The translations under genes were made by a program, and so were the position numbers. Source: Streptomyces sp. SJL17-4 (GTDB lineage: Bacteria; Actinomycetota; Actinomycetes; Streptomycetales; Streptomycetaceae). From it: a stretch of 64,000 nt of DNA. The DNA is taken from assembly GCF_036826855.1 (NCBI RefSeq), contig NZ_CP104578.1:3596001-3660000 (forward strand), written 5' to 3'. A model generated the notes under the pieces. It was not told the DNA's origin. It saw only the letters and a program-made list of their open reading frames with translations, and did not search any database. Positions 29,171 through 37,491 of the stretch are shown in pieces (the stretch's first letter is position 1; each line of letters begins with the position of its first letter).

Positions 29171-29365
29171 ATGACGTCCCAGACCGGGGGAAGCCGCATA
29201 CCGAACACGCTCCACGATCGCGTCGACGCCTTGCTGCACCGCCCCGGTCCCCTCGACAAGCGCGCACTGCTCGCCACCCTCGACGCCGAGGTCGCGGCTC
29301 GCGAGATCCACGCGTACAAGGCCGGCTGGAACGACGCCCTCGTCGAACTCCGCCGCGCCTCGTAA
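29171..29365 (+). CDS. Small protein under a candidate SOS promoter
   Basis: A 64-residue protein, mostly helical (LHDRVDALLHRPGPLDKRAL; VAAREIHAYKAGWNDALVELR). No known domain. It shares the A-[FY]-x-AGW-x-[DE]-A pattern with the divergent 28106 product. A good terminator (29399-29433) follows at once, so it is probably transcribed alone from the SOS-box promoter. A role as an SOS-induced switch (anti-repressor or activator) is attractive because of its position, but it is an inference. GGAAGGCAGGG precedes the ATG. Confidence 0.65.
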   Translation: MTSQTGGSRIPNTLHDRVDALLHRPGPLDKRALLATLDAEVAAREIHAYKAGWNDALVELRRAS

Positions 29366-29398
29366 CCCCTTCCGTCCGCACACTCCGCTCCCCGCACG

Positions 29399-29433
29399 AA
29401 GGCCCCCGCCGGCCCCTCTCCGGCAGGGGCCTT
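29399..29433 (+). terminator. Terminator after the small SOS-linked gene
   Basis: Arms at 29399-29412 and 29420-29433 pair over the AAGGCCCC/GGGGCCTT and GCCGG/CCGGC segments with one bulge each. It isolates the short 29171 transcript from the coiled-coil and tape-measure genes. Confidence 0.75.
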
Positions 29434-29488
29434 CGCCGTGCGCGGGGTGTCCGGCGGAACGCGAAGCCCTCCGAGAAAGGGAGACAAC

Positions 29489-30256
29489 GTGAGCGACCAG
29501 CCGGAGCAGACTCCCCAGCAGATGATCGCCACCCTCCGCGGCGACATGGTCAAGGCGGACAACGGCCTCGTCGAGCAGATCAAGGCGAAGCTGGATGCGC
29601 AGTCCCTGGACTTCGTCCTCAAGGAGAAGGACGAACAGGGCAAGACCAAGAGCACCTTCAAGACCTACGACGAGGGCCTCAAGGCCTACGTCAAGCAGGA
29701 GATCGAAACCGCTGGGGAGATGACCTGGGAGCCCCAGAAGGAGTGGTACAAGACCCCCGAGTTCATGGGGTTCGTCACCGGTCTCACCGCCGCGATGATC
29801 GGCATGACGCTCGTCAAGGTCGATGTCGCCATGTTCGATTTCAGCGAGCAGGTCGCCAACTACGTGCGCCGCCCGGTCTACAAGCACCTCGTCAGCAGGA
29901 TCGCCAAGCGCGAGATCATGACGCCGCTGGACAAGGCCAACCACGAGGCCAAGCTCCTCGACACCCGGATCCAGAACATCGAGACCCGGATCAAGCGGAT
30001 GGTCCCGCTCCTCAGGAACGCGCGCAACAGGATCCGGGCGCTCGAAAGCCGGGACGAGCTCATCGAGACGCGGATCCGGCGGATGACGCCCCTCCTCAGG
30101 AACGCGCGCGACCGGATCCGGGCACTCGAAAGCCGGGACAGGAACGTCCGCCAGGCCGTGCAGAACATCCCCAACGACTCCTCCGTCACCAACAGCACCA
30201 ACCGGATCACGAAACTCCGTGCCGAGGTCGACCTGCTGAGGGCCGCACTGGCCTGA
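29489..30256 (+). CDS. Coiled-coil protein with a possible membrane segment, unknown
   Basis: A 255-residue protein upstream of the tape-measure genes, not recognised. It has an acidic/helical N-terminus (IKAKLDAQSLDFVLKEKDEQ), then a moderately hydrophobic stretch (FMGFVTGLTAAMIGMTLVKV) around residues 90-112. A long C-terminal coiled coil follows, containing two near-identical 26-residue repeats (ETRIKRMVPLLRNARNRI and ETRIRRMTPLLRNARDRI, each ending RALESRD). The start is a GTG at 29489 with AAAGGGAG upstream. It could be a tail component, a fibre-like rod or a membrane-linked accessory; the sequence does not decide. Confidence 0.65.
   Translation: MSDQPEQTPQQMIATLRGDMVKADNGLVEQIKAKLDAQSLDFVLKEKDEQGKTKSTFKTYDEGLKAYVKQEIETAGEMTWEPQKEWYKTPEFMGFVTGLTAAMIGMTLVKVDVAMFDFSEQVANYVRRPVYKHLVSRIAKREIMTPLDKANHEAKLLDTRIQNIETRIKRMVPLLRNARNRIRALESRDELIETRIRRMTPLLRNARDRIRALESRDRNVRQAVQNIPNDSSVTNSTNRITKLRAEVDLLRAALA
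29978..30139 (+). repeat. Direct repeat inside the coiled-coil gene
   Basis: Two 78-base copies (29978-30055 and 30062-30139), 84 bases apart in phase, identical at about 68 of 78 positions by my count. They encode the repeated coiled-coil unit, so the protein length could change by unequal recombination in steps of 28 residues. Confidence 0.85.
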
Positions 30257-30306
30257 CAGCCGCTCGCCATGTCCTACCCGAATCCAGTCAGCAGAGGTGG
30301 ACGAGC

Positions 30307-31521
30307 ATGTCCCTCGTACGTTCTCTGAACAGCTCCTCAGGAGCCCTCAGGCAGTTCAAGTCCGCTTCGGACACCGCCCAGCGCGCCGCGTCGACCCTCG
30401 GTCAGCGCGCCTCGTCGGCGGGCCGCGGCATCAGTGGAATCAAGGGCGCGGCGCAAGGCTCCGCCAAGGAGCTCAAGGGCCTCAAGACCGCGAGCGACCA
30501 GGCCGAGCGCTCCATGGCCAAGGCCGGCCGGACCGCGCAGTCCGCGGGCACCAAGCTCGGCAGGTACGAGTCCGGCGCCGGCAAGGCGGCGAAGGGCCAG
30601 GACAAGCTCAACAAGTCCATGAAGGGCAACTTCCTGGTCCGGCTGCTCGAACTCTTCATGCCGCTCATCGAGACGATCGTCGAGATGGCCTCCCGCTCGA
30701 AGACGATGCAGAACGTCCTGAAGAAGGCGTTCAGCGCCATCAAGTCGGTGATCAGCTCCGTCATGAAGGCCGTCGGGCCGATCATGAAGAAGGCCGGATC
30801 GCTGATCAAGACGGTCTGGAACGGCATCAAGAAGGCCATCTCCACCGTCGTCAAGGCCGTCGCGACCGTCATCAAGACCTACGTGAAGATCTGGAAGACG
30901 GTCATCACCACGGTCATGAAGGCGATCAAGACCGTGATCAGCACGGTCTGGAACGGCATCAAGGCCGTCATCACCCCGGTGGTGAACTGGATCAAGTCCG
31001 CGATCCCGAAGGCCTTCAGCGCCGTCAAGGACAAGATGTCGTCCATCTGGAACGGCCTCAAGGACATCGCGTCCCGGGCGTTCAACGGCATCAAGGACAG
31101 CGTGAAGTCCCCGATCAACGCCGTCATCAGCTTGATCAACGGCATGATCGGCAGCCTGAACAGGGTCAAGGTCAGCGTCCCCGGCTGGGTCCCGGTCGTC
31201 GGCGGCAAGACCTTCGGCGTCAACATCCCGACCATCCCGATGCTCGCCACCGGCGGTGTCGTCATGCCCCGCCACGGAGGTGTCCCGGCGATCCTCGCCG
31301 AGGCCGGCGAGGCCGAGGCCGTCCTCCCGCTCTCCAAGCTGGACCGGCTGCTCGCCCAGACCGCCCGCCGCGCCCGCGCGGCCCAGGGCGCCCGGGCCAT
31401 GGGCACCGGCGCCGGCGGCGGGCTGCACATCGAGCACTACCACGCGGCCCGGAACAGCGACCCGCACGCCACCGCCGACGCGCTGATGTACCTCGTGAAG
31501 GCGCGCGGAGCCCGGGCATGA
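30307..31521 (+). CDS. Tail tape measure protein 1
   Basis: A 404-residue protein with classic tape-measure features. It has a helical N-terminal region, a long amphipathic middle built from repeats such as TVWNGIKKAIS, TVWNGIKAVIT, SIWNGLKDIAS and AFNGIKDSV, and a C-terminus with Gly-rich FGVNIPTIPMLATGGVV. It would set tube length and occupy the tube lumen. By the usual rule of about 1.5 angstrom per residue it would specify roughly 60 nm. It is short for a phage tape measure. Its stop overlaps the start of a second tape-measure-like gene (ATGA). Confidence 0.85.
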   Translation: MSLVRSLNSSSGALRQFKSASDTAQRAASTLGQRASSAGRGISGIKGAAQGSAKELKGLKTASDQAERSMAKAGRTAQSAGTKLGRYESGAGKAAKGQDKLNKSMKGNFLVRLLELFMPLIETIVEMASRSKTMQNVLKKAFSAIKSVISSVMKAVGPIMKKAGSLIKTVWNGIKKAISTVVKAVATVIKTYVKIWKTVITTVMKAIKTVISTVWNGIKAVITPVVNWIKSAIPKAFSAVKDKMSSIWNGLKDIASRAFNGIKDSVKSPINAVISLINGMIGSLNRVKVSVPGWVPVVGGKTFGVNIPTIPMLATGGVVMPRHGGVPAILAEAGEAEAVLPLSKLDRLLAQTARRARAAQGARAMGTGAGGGLHIEHYHAARNSDPHATADALMYLVKARGARA

Positions 31522-32771
31522 GTGCCGCCGCGATGCCGCTGCACCCCCTCGCGGGGAGTGCGTCGGCCTTCTCCGGCCTCGCGCTGAGCGCCGGCGGGGC
31601 GGCCGACACCGTCCGCCGGGTCAAACAAGCCGTCGTCAAGGCGGCCGGCGGCGCCGAACGGCTCGGCACCATGGCCCGGACGGCCGCCGCGCCCGTCCGC
31701 GCCTTCGGCGCGAACGCCGGTGCCGCCGCCACCGCGGCCGCGAAGCTCGGCCGGTCCCGCGCGGACGCCGGAGTCCGCGGCTTCGGCGGCAGGGCGTCCA
31801 GGGCCGGGTCCGCCGCCGCGAAGATCGGCACCGGCGGCGCCGCGATCCTCGGCCTCCTCCTGCCGCTGCTGCCCATCACCGACCTCATCACCGGTCTCAT
31901 GGGCACCTTCGGCACGGTCATGACCATCGCCTCCATCGCCATGACAGCCATCAACGTCGCCATGCGGGCCAACCCGCTCGGCTTCCTCGTCGGCCTGATC
32001 GTGCCCATCGCGGCGTATCTGATCGAGCTCGCGATCAACTCCGAGACCGGTCAGCGGTTCATCAAGCAGGCCATGCAGCAGGCGCTGAAGGGCTTCCAGG
32101 CGATCTGGAAGTTCCTCCAGCCGATCATGAAGCTCCTCGGCGAGGCCGTGGGCACCTACTTCAAGGCCTATCTGACGCTGTTCAAGACCGCGCTGAAGAT
32201 CGTCGGCGCGGCCGTCGGCGGGATCTCCAGGGTCCGCGCCGCCGTCTCCTCCGCCACGAACGCGCTGCGCGGCATCGCCTCGCGCACGATCGGCGGCGTC
32301 AAGAGCGCCGTCCGGCCGGTCGTCACCTGGGTCACCGACAAGGTGCCCGGCTTCTTCCGTACCGCCAAGGACGCCGTGAGCAAGGCCCTGCGGGGCATCG
32401 GAGACCTGGTCAAGGGCGGCCTCAGCGCCGTCATCGGTGTCGTCAAGGGGCCGATCAACGGCCTGATCGCCTTCGCCAACTGGATCATCGACGGGCTCAA
32501 CAAGCTCAGCTTCGACATCCCCCTCACCGGCAAGAAGTTCGGCGTCGAACTCGACAAGATCCCGATGCTCGCCGACGGCGGCATCGTCTCCCCCGGCTCC
32601 GCGGACGACTACCGCATCGACTCGCTCGCGCAGCTGGAGAACCGCCGCGTCCCGGCGCTCACCGAGACGCCCCGGCCGCCGCACCGCGTCCGGGACTTCC
32701 ACGAGGAGCCCGGCGCCGGCCCCCGGTCGACCGCCGAGGACCTGCTCTTCCTCGCGACCGCCCATGCCTGA
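31518..32771 (+). CDS. Tail tape measure-like protein 2
   Basis: A 417-residue protein with the same architecture as TMP1. It has an Ala/Gly-rich N-terminus, a strongly hydrophobic stretch (AAILGLLLPLLPITDLITGL, then FGTVMTIASIAMTAIN) and a helical middle. The C-terminal FGVELDKIPMLADGGIVSPG aligns with TMP1's FGVNIPTIPMLATGGVVMP. The two are therefore paralogs and are translationally coupled. Two tape measures in one tail module are unusual. Either they act together or one is a variant. The stop is at 32771. Confidence 0.8.
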   Translation: MSAAAMPLHPLAGSASAFSGLALSAGGAADTVRRVKQAVVKAAGGAERLGTMARTAAAPVRAFGANAGAAATAAAKLGRSRADAGVRGFGGRASRAGSAAAKIGTGGAAILGLLLPLLPITDLITGLMGTFGTVMTIASIAMTAINVAMRANPLGFLVGLIVPIAAYLIELAINSETGQRFIKQAMQQALKGFQAIWKFLQPIMKLLGEAVGTYFKAYLTLFKTALKIVGAAVGGISRVRAAVSSATNALRGIASRTIGGVKSAVRPVVTWVTDKVPGFFRTAKDAVSKALRGIGDLVKGGLSAVIGVVKGPINGLIAFANWIIDGLNKLSFDIPLTGKKFGVELDKIPMLADGGIVSPGSADDYRIDSLAQLENRRVPALTETPRPPHRVRDFHEEPGAGPRSTAEDLLFLATAHA

Positions 32772-32807
32772 CCGGGACCACCCGCCCGCGCCGCTCCTGG
32801 CAGCCCG

Positions 32808-32850
32808 TCCGAAGCGCGCGCCCCATCCGAAGCGTGCGCCCCATCCGAAG
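32808..32850 (+). repeat. 18-bp tandem repeat upstream of Dit gene
   Basis: Two full copies of TCCGAAGCGYGCGCCCCA and a partial third copy precede the distal tail gene. The last partial copy runs into TGAGGTGA, which serves as part of the ribosome-binding region. Confidence 0.8.
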
Positions 32851-32866
32851 TGAGGTGACGGCCCCC

Positions 32867-33790
32867 ATGGCCGAGACCACGACCCCCTACGCCGGAAGCA
32901 ACTTCACCGCCGACCTCGCGCCCGGCTCACTCATCACCCAGGACGGGCAGATGCAGTGGGCCGGGCTCCTCATCGGGCCCGGCACGCCGTTCGCCGTCGA
33001 CAAGTCCGGCCTGTCGGGCTGGGAGGACCTGCCCGAGTACGACACCTCCGACGCCGACCGGCCGACCTCCCACGGCGCCTGGCCGGGCTCCCGGTACGCC
33101 AAGCCGCGCAAGGTCGGCGGCACCATCGTGCTGATGCCGGAGTGGAACCAGGCCACCGAGGCCGTCCGCGCGCTGCGCCAGTCGCTCGCCCTGCTCGACG
33201 AGGAACGGTGGCTGACCGTCCGGCTGCACGGCGAGATGCTCACCGTGCGCGCCCGGATCGCTCAGCGCGTCGTCCCCGCCGACCAGGGTTTCGCCACCCA
33301 GGGCAGCTCGCGCATGTCGATCCAGTGGCTGGCCTCCGACCCGCGCCGGTACGTCGTCAACGAGCAGCTCGCCACCGCCAACCCGCCGCAGCCGGAGTCG
33401 GGCCTCACCTGGCCGCTGACCTGGCCGCTCTCCTGGGGCGAGGCGAAGAGCACGGGTGACGTCGTCGCCGAGAACATCGGTTCCGCCCCGGCGCACCCGG
33501 TGATCGTCTTCCGCGGCCCCTGCTCCATGCCGAGCGTCACCGAGCGGACCAGCCGACGCCGGCTGCGGTACGCGATCGACCTGGCCGCGGGCGACGAACT
33601 CGTCATCGACACGCGCGCGGGCACGGTCCTGCTGAACAACTCCGCCTCCCGGCTGCACACCGCGATGGCCGACTCCAGCCCGGAGGAGCTGTTCGTGCTC
33701 GACCCCGGCCGTACGGAGCTGTCCTTCCGGCCCGACGAGGCGACCGCGGACGCGCTGATGACGGTGCGCTGGCGCAGCGCCGAATGGTGA
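32867..33790 (+). CDS. Distal tail protein (Dit-like)
   Basis: A 307-residue protein directly after the tape measure genes, where siphophages encode Dit, the hexameric adaptor at the tail tip. It is strand-rich. The N-terminal half has segments such as VGGTIVLMPEWNQATEAVRA and SRMSIQWLASDPRRYV, the latter typical of the siphovirus tail-component family. The C-terminal half looks like a galectin-like or jelly-roll sandwich. It should connect tube, hub and the receptor-binding proteins encoded next. GAGGTGA upstream supports the ATG at 32867. Confidence 0.8.
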   Translation: MAETTTPYAGSNFTADLAPGSLITQDGQMQWAGLLIGPGTPFAVDKSGLSGWEDLPEYDTSDADRPTSHGAWPGSRYAKPRKVGGTIVLMPEWNQATEAVRALRQSLALLDEERWLTVRLHGEMLTVRARIAQRVVPADQGFATQGSSRMSIQWLASDPRRYVVNEQLATANPPQPESGLTWPLTWPLSWGEAKSTGDVVAENIGSAPAHPVIVFRGPCSMPSVTERTSRRRLRYAIDLAAGDELVIDTRAGTVLLNNSASRLHTAMADSSPEELFVLDPGRTELSFRPDEATADALMTVRWRSAEW

Positions 33791-33893
33791 CCGGTGCCCG
33801 GTGACCCGCCGGCGGCCGGTCACCGCGCGGTGACCGGTCGCCGAACCGTTCCTTCCCCCGCCGTCACGACCCCCTTCTCGGAGAGGTGACCCC

Positions 33894-35084
33894 ATGACCG
33901 TACGCGCCGCTTGGCTCCAGCCCACCGGACAGACCCGCGAGGACACCCGTCTGACCCTCGCCACCCTGCTCACCCCCAGCGGGCAGAGCCCCGAGGAGAC
34001 CCCGCTGCGGTCGCGGCCGGGCATCGTGCCCGGCGGCTTCGTCCTCGCCGGCTCGACGCCCATGCAGTGCACGATCGGCACCGGTCGCGCGATCGTCCAG
34101 GGCAAGGACACCTCCCAGGGCGCCTACCTCGTCGCCGTCACCGCGCCGGAGGTCCTCACCCTCGCGGACGGCGACCCGCAGTACGACCGGATCGACCTGA
34201 TCGAGCTGGCCGTGGTGGACGACGCCTACGACCGTACGGGCGCCACCGAGGCGGTCGTCCGGCTGGTCAGGGGCACCCCCGCGGCCTCCCCCACCGCCCC
34301 GGCGAGCGGCCCCGGCAGCGCCATCCCGCTGTACACGGTCCTGGTGCGCAAGGGCACGTCCGCCGGCACCGGCGGCGTCCAGTGGACCACCCCCGACGTC
34401 ACCACCATGCACTGGCCGGTGGTCGCCCTCGGCGGCATCCTGCCGACCAGCGGCTTCAAGGGCGCGTACGTCGGCCAGTACCGCGACGCCGCGGGCCTCC
34501 TCCAGCGCTGGGACGGCACGACCTGGGTGTCGTACCCGAAGCCCCTCGGCGGCATCGCCCCCAACGGCACGGTGAGCACCGGGAGTTACACCGGTCAGTA
34601 CCGGGACAACGCCGGCCTGCTCCAGCGCTGGGACGGCTCGGCCTGGCAGTTCGTCGAGGGCAGGTCGTCGATCCTGTTCAGCGTCTCGCAGACGGCACAG
34701 TCGACCGTCCCGCCCAACACCTGGTACACGCTCCCCTTCCAGTCCGTCGACGTCGACGACGCCGCCGGCTGGTCCGGCCTCTCCTCCTACCGCGTCCCGC
34801 GGACCGGCTGGTGGCGCGTCTCCGCCCACGTCGTCTGGTCCGGCGACTCCTCGGCCGGCATGCGCGGTGCCCGGCTGCTGGTCGACAGCGTCGGCGTACC
34901 GCGCTGCACCTGGCTGACGCCGGCCGGTGACGGCGCCGTCGTGGTCGGCGGCCAGGGCCTGATCAAGCTCACCGCGGGCAGCACCCTCCAGGTCGCCGCG
35001 TACCAGACCCACAGCGTGGCGGTGAAGACCCTCGGCGGCTCCGGCTACGCCGGCAACCTCTCCGCCGAGTGGATCAAGTCCTGA
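33894..35084 (+). CDS. Receptor-binding/tail-tip protein 1 with C1q-like C-terminus
   Basis: A 396-residue protein, the first of three tandem paralogs. The N-terminal 160 residues (start MTVRAAWLQPTGQTREDTRL) are shared with the next two genes and probably attach to the baseplate. Two repeats of YxGQYRDxAGLLQRWDGxxW (about residues 193-250) follow. The C-terminal 140 residues are unique and look like a C1q/TNF-type jelly roll (YRVPRTGWWRVSAHVVWSGD; GMRGARLLVDSVGV), a fold used by phages for cell-surface binding. It likely forms trimers. The target is unknown. Confidence 0.75.
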   Translation: MTVRAAWLQPTGQTREDTRLTLATLLTPSGQSPEETPLRSRPGIVPGGFVLAGSTPMQCTIGTGRAIVQGKDTSQGAYLVAVTAPEVLTLADGDPQYDRIDLIELAVVDDAYDRTGATEAVVRLVRGTPAASPTAPASGPGSAIPLYTVLVRKGTSAGTGGVQWTTPDVTTMHWPVVALGGILPTSGFKGAYVGQYRDAAGLLQRWDGTTWVSYPKPLGGIAPNGTVSTGSYTGQYRDNAGLLQRWDGSAWQFVEGRSSILFSVSQTAQSTVPPNTWYTLPFQSVDVDDAAGWSGLSSYRVPRTGWWRVSAHVVWSGDSSAGMRGARLLVDSVGVPRCTWLTPAGDGAVVVGGQGLIKLTAGSTLQVAAYQTHSVAVKTLGGSGYAGNLSAEWIKS

Positions 35085-35118
35085 CCCCCACCCCCTCCCT
35101 TCCGATCGGAGAAACCCC

Positions 35119-36309
35119 ATGAACCTGCGCAGCAGCTGGGTCGCCGAGACCGGCCAGACCCGCGAGGACACCCGCCTCACCCAGACCGGCGTGACCACCC
35201 TGACCAACCCCGTCCAGGTCCGCTCCGGCGTCCTGCCCGGCTCGTACGAGGGCCTGCACCGGCTGGCCGGCTTCTGGACCTACGGCTCCTCGGCGATGAC
35301 CGCGACCGTCTCCGAGGGCCGGGCCGTCATCCAGGGCGAGATCTCCCAGGGCGTCTACCCGGTGACCCTGCCGACGTCCGAGGCGATCACCTTCGCGCCG
35401 GGCGACGCCCAGTACGGCCGGATCGACCTGCTCGTCGTGAAGGTCTACGACAACCTCTACGACTCCTCGAACCGCAACGAGGTGAAGATCGAGATCATCC
35501 AGGGCATCCCGGGGCAGACCCCGCAGGCCCCGGCGGTCCCGCCGCGCAGCCTCCCGCTGTACGAGGTCACCGTCCCGGCCGGCGTCAGCGCGGGCAACGG
35601 CGGCATCCCGTGGAACTCCGCGCTCAAGGACCTGCGCACCCCGGTCGTCTCGCTCGGCGGCATCCTCCCCGTCGAGGGCCCCGTCCTGCCGGGCGCCTAC
35701 CCGGGGCAGTACCAGGACGCCGGCGGCGCGCTCCAGCGCTGGGACGGCGGCGCCTGGGTGTCGTACCCGTCCGTGCTCGGCGGCATCGTCCCGAACTCCG
35801 CCTCCACCACCCCCGCCAGCTACACCGGCCAGTACCGCGACTCGGCGGACGGCCGGCTCCAGCGCTGGAACGGCTCCGTCTGGGTCCCGGTCGTGCCGGG
35901 CCCGTACTTCGTCGACAACGGCGACTACGGCGACACCACGTCCACCACCTACACCCCGACGCTCCAGGCCCGAGCCACCAACCCGCTCGCGCTCAGCTTC
36001 GTCGCCCCGCCGTCGAAGGCGATCGTCGTCAGCTTCGGCTGCCGCATGAAGTCGACCAGCCCCGACCACTACGCGTTCATGGCCCTCAAGCTCACCCAGG
36101 GCTCCACGGTCGTCAACGACCTCGACGACGAGTACGCGACGCTCGCCGCCAGCAAGCACCTGATCTCGGCCTCCACCACCCGCCGTCTGTCGGGACTCAC
36201 CCCGGGCGCCACCTACACCCTCACGGCGTACTTCCGCGTCGTCGCCGACACCCCCGCGCTCAAGGCGGGCTTCGACAACACCTTCATCAAGGTCGACCCA
36301 CTGCCGTAG
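35119..36309 (+). CDS. Receptor-binding/tail-tip protein 2
   Basis: A 396-residue paralog of the proteins at 33894 and 36342. The N-terminal domain begins MNLRSSWVAETGQTREDTRL. It contains AITFAPGDAQYGRIDLLVVK, which matches the same stretch in the other two. Two YPGQYQDAGGALQRWDGG-type repeats come next. The C-terminal domain is different: a beta-sandwich-like sequence with NGDYGDTTSTTYTPTLQA and RRLSGLTPGATYTLTAYFRV. The shared N-terminus with a swapped C-terminus suggests modular evolution of specificity. Confidence 0.75.
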   Translation: MNLRSSWVAETGQTREDTRLTQTGVTTLTNPVQVRSGVLPGSYEGLHRLAGFWTYGSSAMTATVSEGRAVIQGEISQGVYPVTLPTSEAITFAPGDAQYGRIDLLVVKVYDNLYDSSNRNEVKIEIIQGIPGQTPQAPAVPPRSLPLYEVTVPAGVSAGNGGIPWNSALKDLRTPVVSLGGILPVEGPVLPGAYPGQYQDAGGALQRWDGGAWVSYPSVLGGIVPNSASTTPASYTGQYRDSADGRLQRWNGSVWVPVVPGPYFVDNGDYGDTTSTTYTPTLQARATNPLALSFVAPPSKAIVVSFGCRMKSTSPDHYAFMALKLTQGSTVVNDLDDEYATLAASKHLISASTTRRLSGLTPGATYTLTAYFRVVADTPALKAGFDNTFIKVDPLP

Positions 36310-36341
36310 CCCGGCCCCCACCCACCCGACAGGAGAAAACC

Positions 36342-37481
36342 ATGGCACTCCGCAGCGGCTGGCTCCCGCCGACCGGGCAGACCCGTGTCACCACCCGTCT
36401 CACCGCGCTCGGCGCGACCACACCCGTCAACCCCGTCGTCTCGCGCTCCGGCATCCTGCCCGGCTCGGTCGACGGCAAGTACCGGGTCGGCGGTCTCTCG
36501 ATGAGCTCCAACGGCCCGATGACCGCGACCGTCCACCACGGGCGCGCGGTCGTCCAGGGAGCGCACAACCAGGGCGCCTACCCCATCACCCTCGACGAGG
36601 ACACCGTCGTCACCTTCGGCGACGGCGACCCGCTCAACCCCCGCCTCGACCTGGTCGTCCTGCGCGTGTACGACGACGAGTTCGACACCCTGACCAGGAA
36701 CGAAGCCGTCCTGGAGGTCGTACGGGGCGAACCGGGGGCGACGCCGGTCGCCCCCGCCACGCCCCCGCTGTCCCTCCCCCTCTTCCTGGTGAGGGTGAAG
36801 ACCGGCGCCTCCGCCGGCACCGGCGGCATCGACTGGGCGGGCGGCGCCCTCACCGACCTGCGGACCACCCTCGTCGGCGTCGGCGGCATCCTGCCCGTCT
36901 ACAACAACTCCGGTGTGCCGGGCTCCTACCCGGGTCAGTACCAGGACAACGACAACTCCCACTTCCTCCAGCGCTGGGACGGCACCTCCTGGGTCGCCTA
37001 CCCCAAGGAGATCGGCGGCATCGTCCCCACCGGGACGACCCTCACGACCGGGAGTTACGCCGGCCAGTTCCGGGACAACGCGGGCGTGCTCCAGCGCTGG
37101 AACGGCAGCGCCTGGGCGAACTACCAGCCGCCCGTGGAGGTGGAGACCCTCACGACGGGCGCCACCGCGCTCACCGGCTGGACCCTGATCGCGTTCAACG
37201 CCCGGCGCACCCGCGGCATCGCCACCGTCACCGCCACCGTCACCCGCAACGGCGCCGACATCTACGCCAACAGCGCGGGCAACATCACCGACGAACCGCT
37301 GCTCACGCTGCCCACCGGCTGGCGCTCCCCGCTCGACCTGGAGGCGGCCGCGGGCGACGGCTTCGCGTCCGGAGGCGCCTACTTCTCCCCCAACGGACAG
37401 GTGGTGCTGCGCACCTGGTCGCCGAACGGGGCCCTCGTGGCCGGCCGAAACGTCCGCGTCTCCGCCACCTACGTGCTGTGA
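36342..37481 (+). CDS. Receptor-binding/tail-tip protein 3
   Basis: A 379-residue third paralog, starting MALRSGWLPPTGQTRVTTRL and keeping the TFGDGDPLNPRLDLVVLRVY core and two YxGQY/F...LQRWDG/NG repeats. The C-terminal 115 residues are unrelated to those of genes 1 and 2 (GWTLIAFNARRTRGIATVTA ... RNVRVSATYVL), again strand-rich. AGGAGAAAA lies upstream of the ATG. The three genes are spaced by about 30 bases, each with its own ribosome-binding site. Confidence 0.75.
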   Translation: MALRSGWLPPTGQTRVTTRLTALGATTPVNPVVSRSGILPGSVDGKYRVGGLSMSSNGPMTATVHHGRAVVQGAHNQGAYPITLDEDTVVTFGDGDPLNPRLDLVVLRVYDDEFDTLTRNEAVLEVVRGEPGATPVAPATPPLSLPLFLVRVKTGASAGTGGIDWAGGALTDLRTTLVGVGGILPVYNNSGVPGSYPGQYQDNDNSHFLQRWDGTSWVAYPKEIGGIVPTGTTLTTGSYAGQFRDNAGVLQRWNGSAWANYQPPVEVETLTTGATALTGWTLIAFNARRTRGIATVTATVTRNGADIYANSAGNITDEPLLTLPTGWRSPLDLEAAAGDGFASGGAYFSPNGQVVLRTWSPNGALVAGRNVRVSATYVL

Positions 37482-37491
37482 GGTCCCCCCG

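Noticed and set aside
32834..33790. Longer start for the Dit gene at 32834
   Set aside because: It would begin inside the 18-bp tandem repeat; the ATG at 32867 has a ribosome-binding sequence and a family-like N-terminus.
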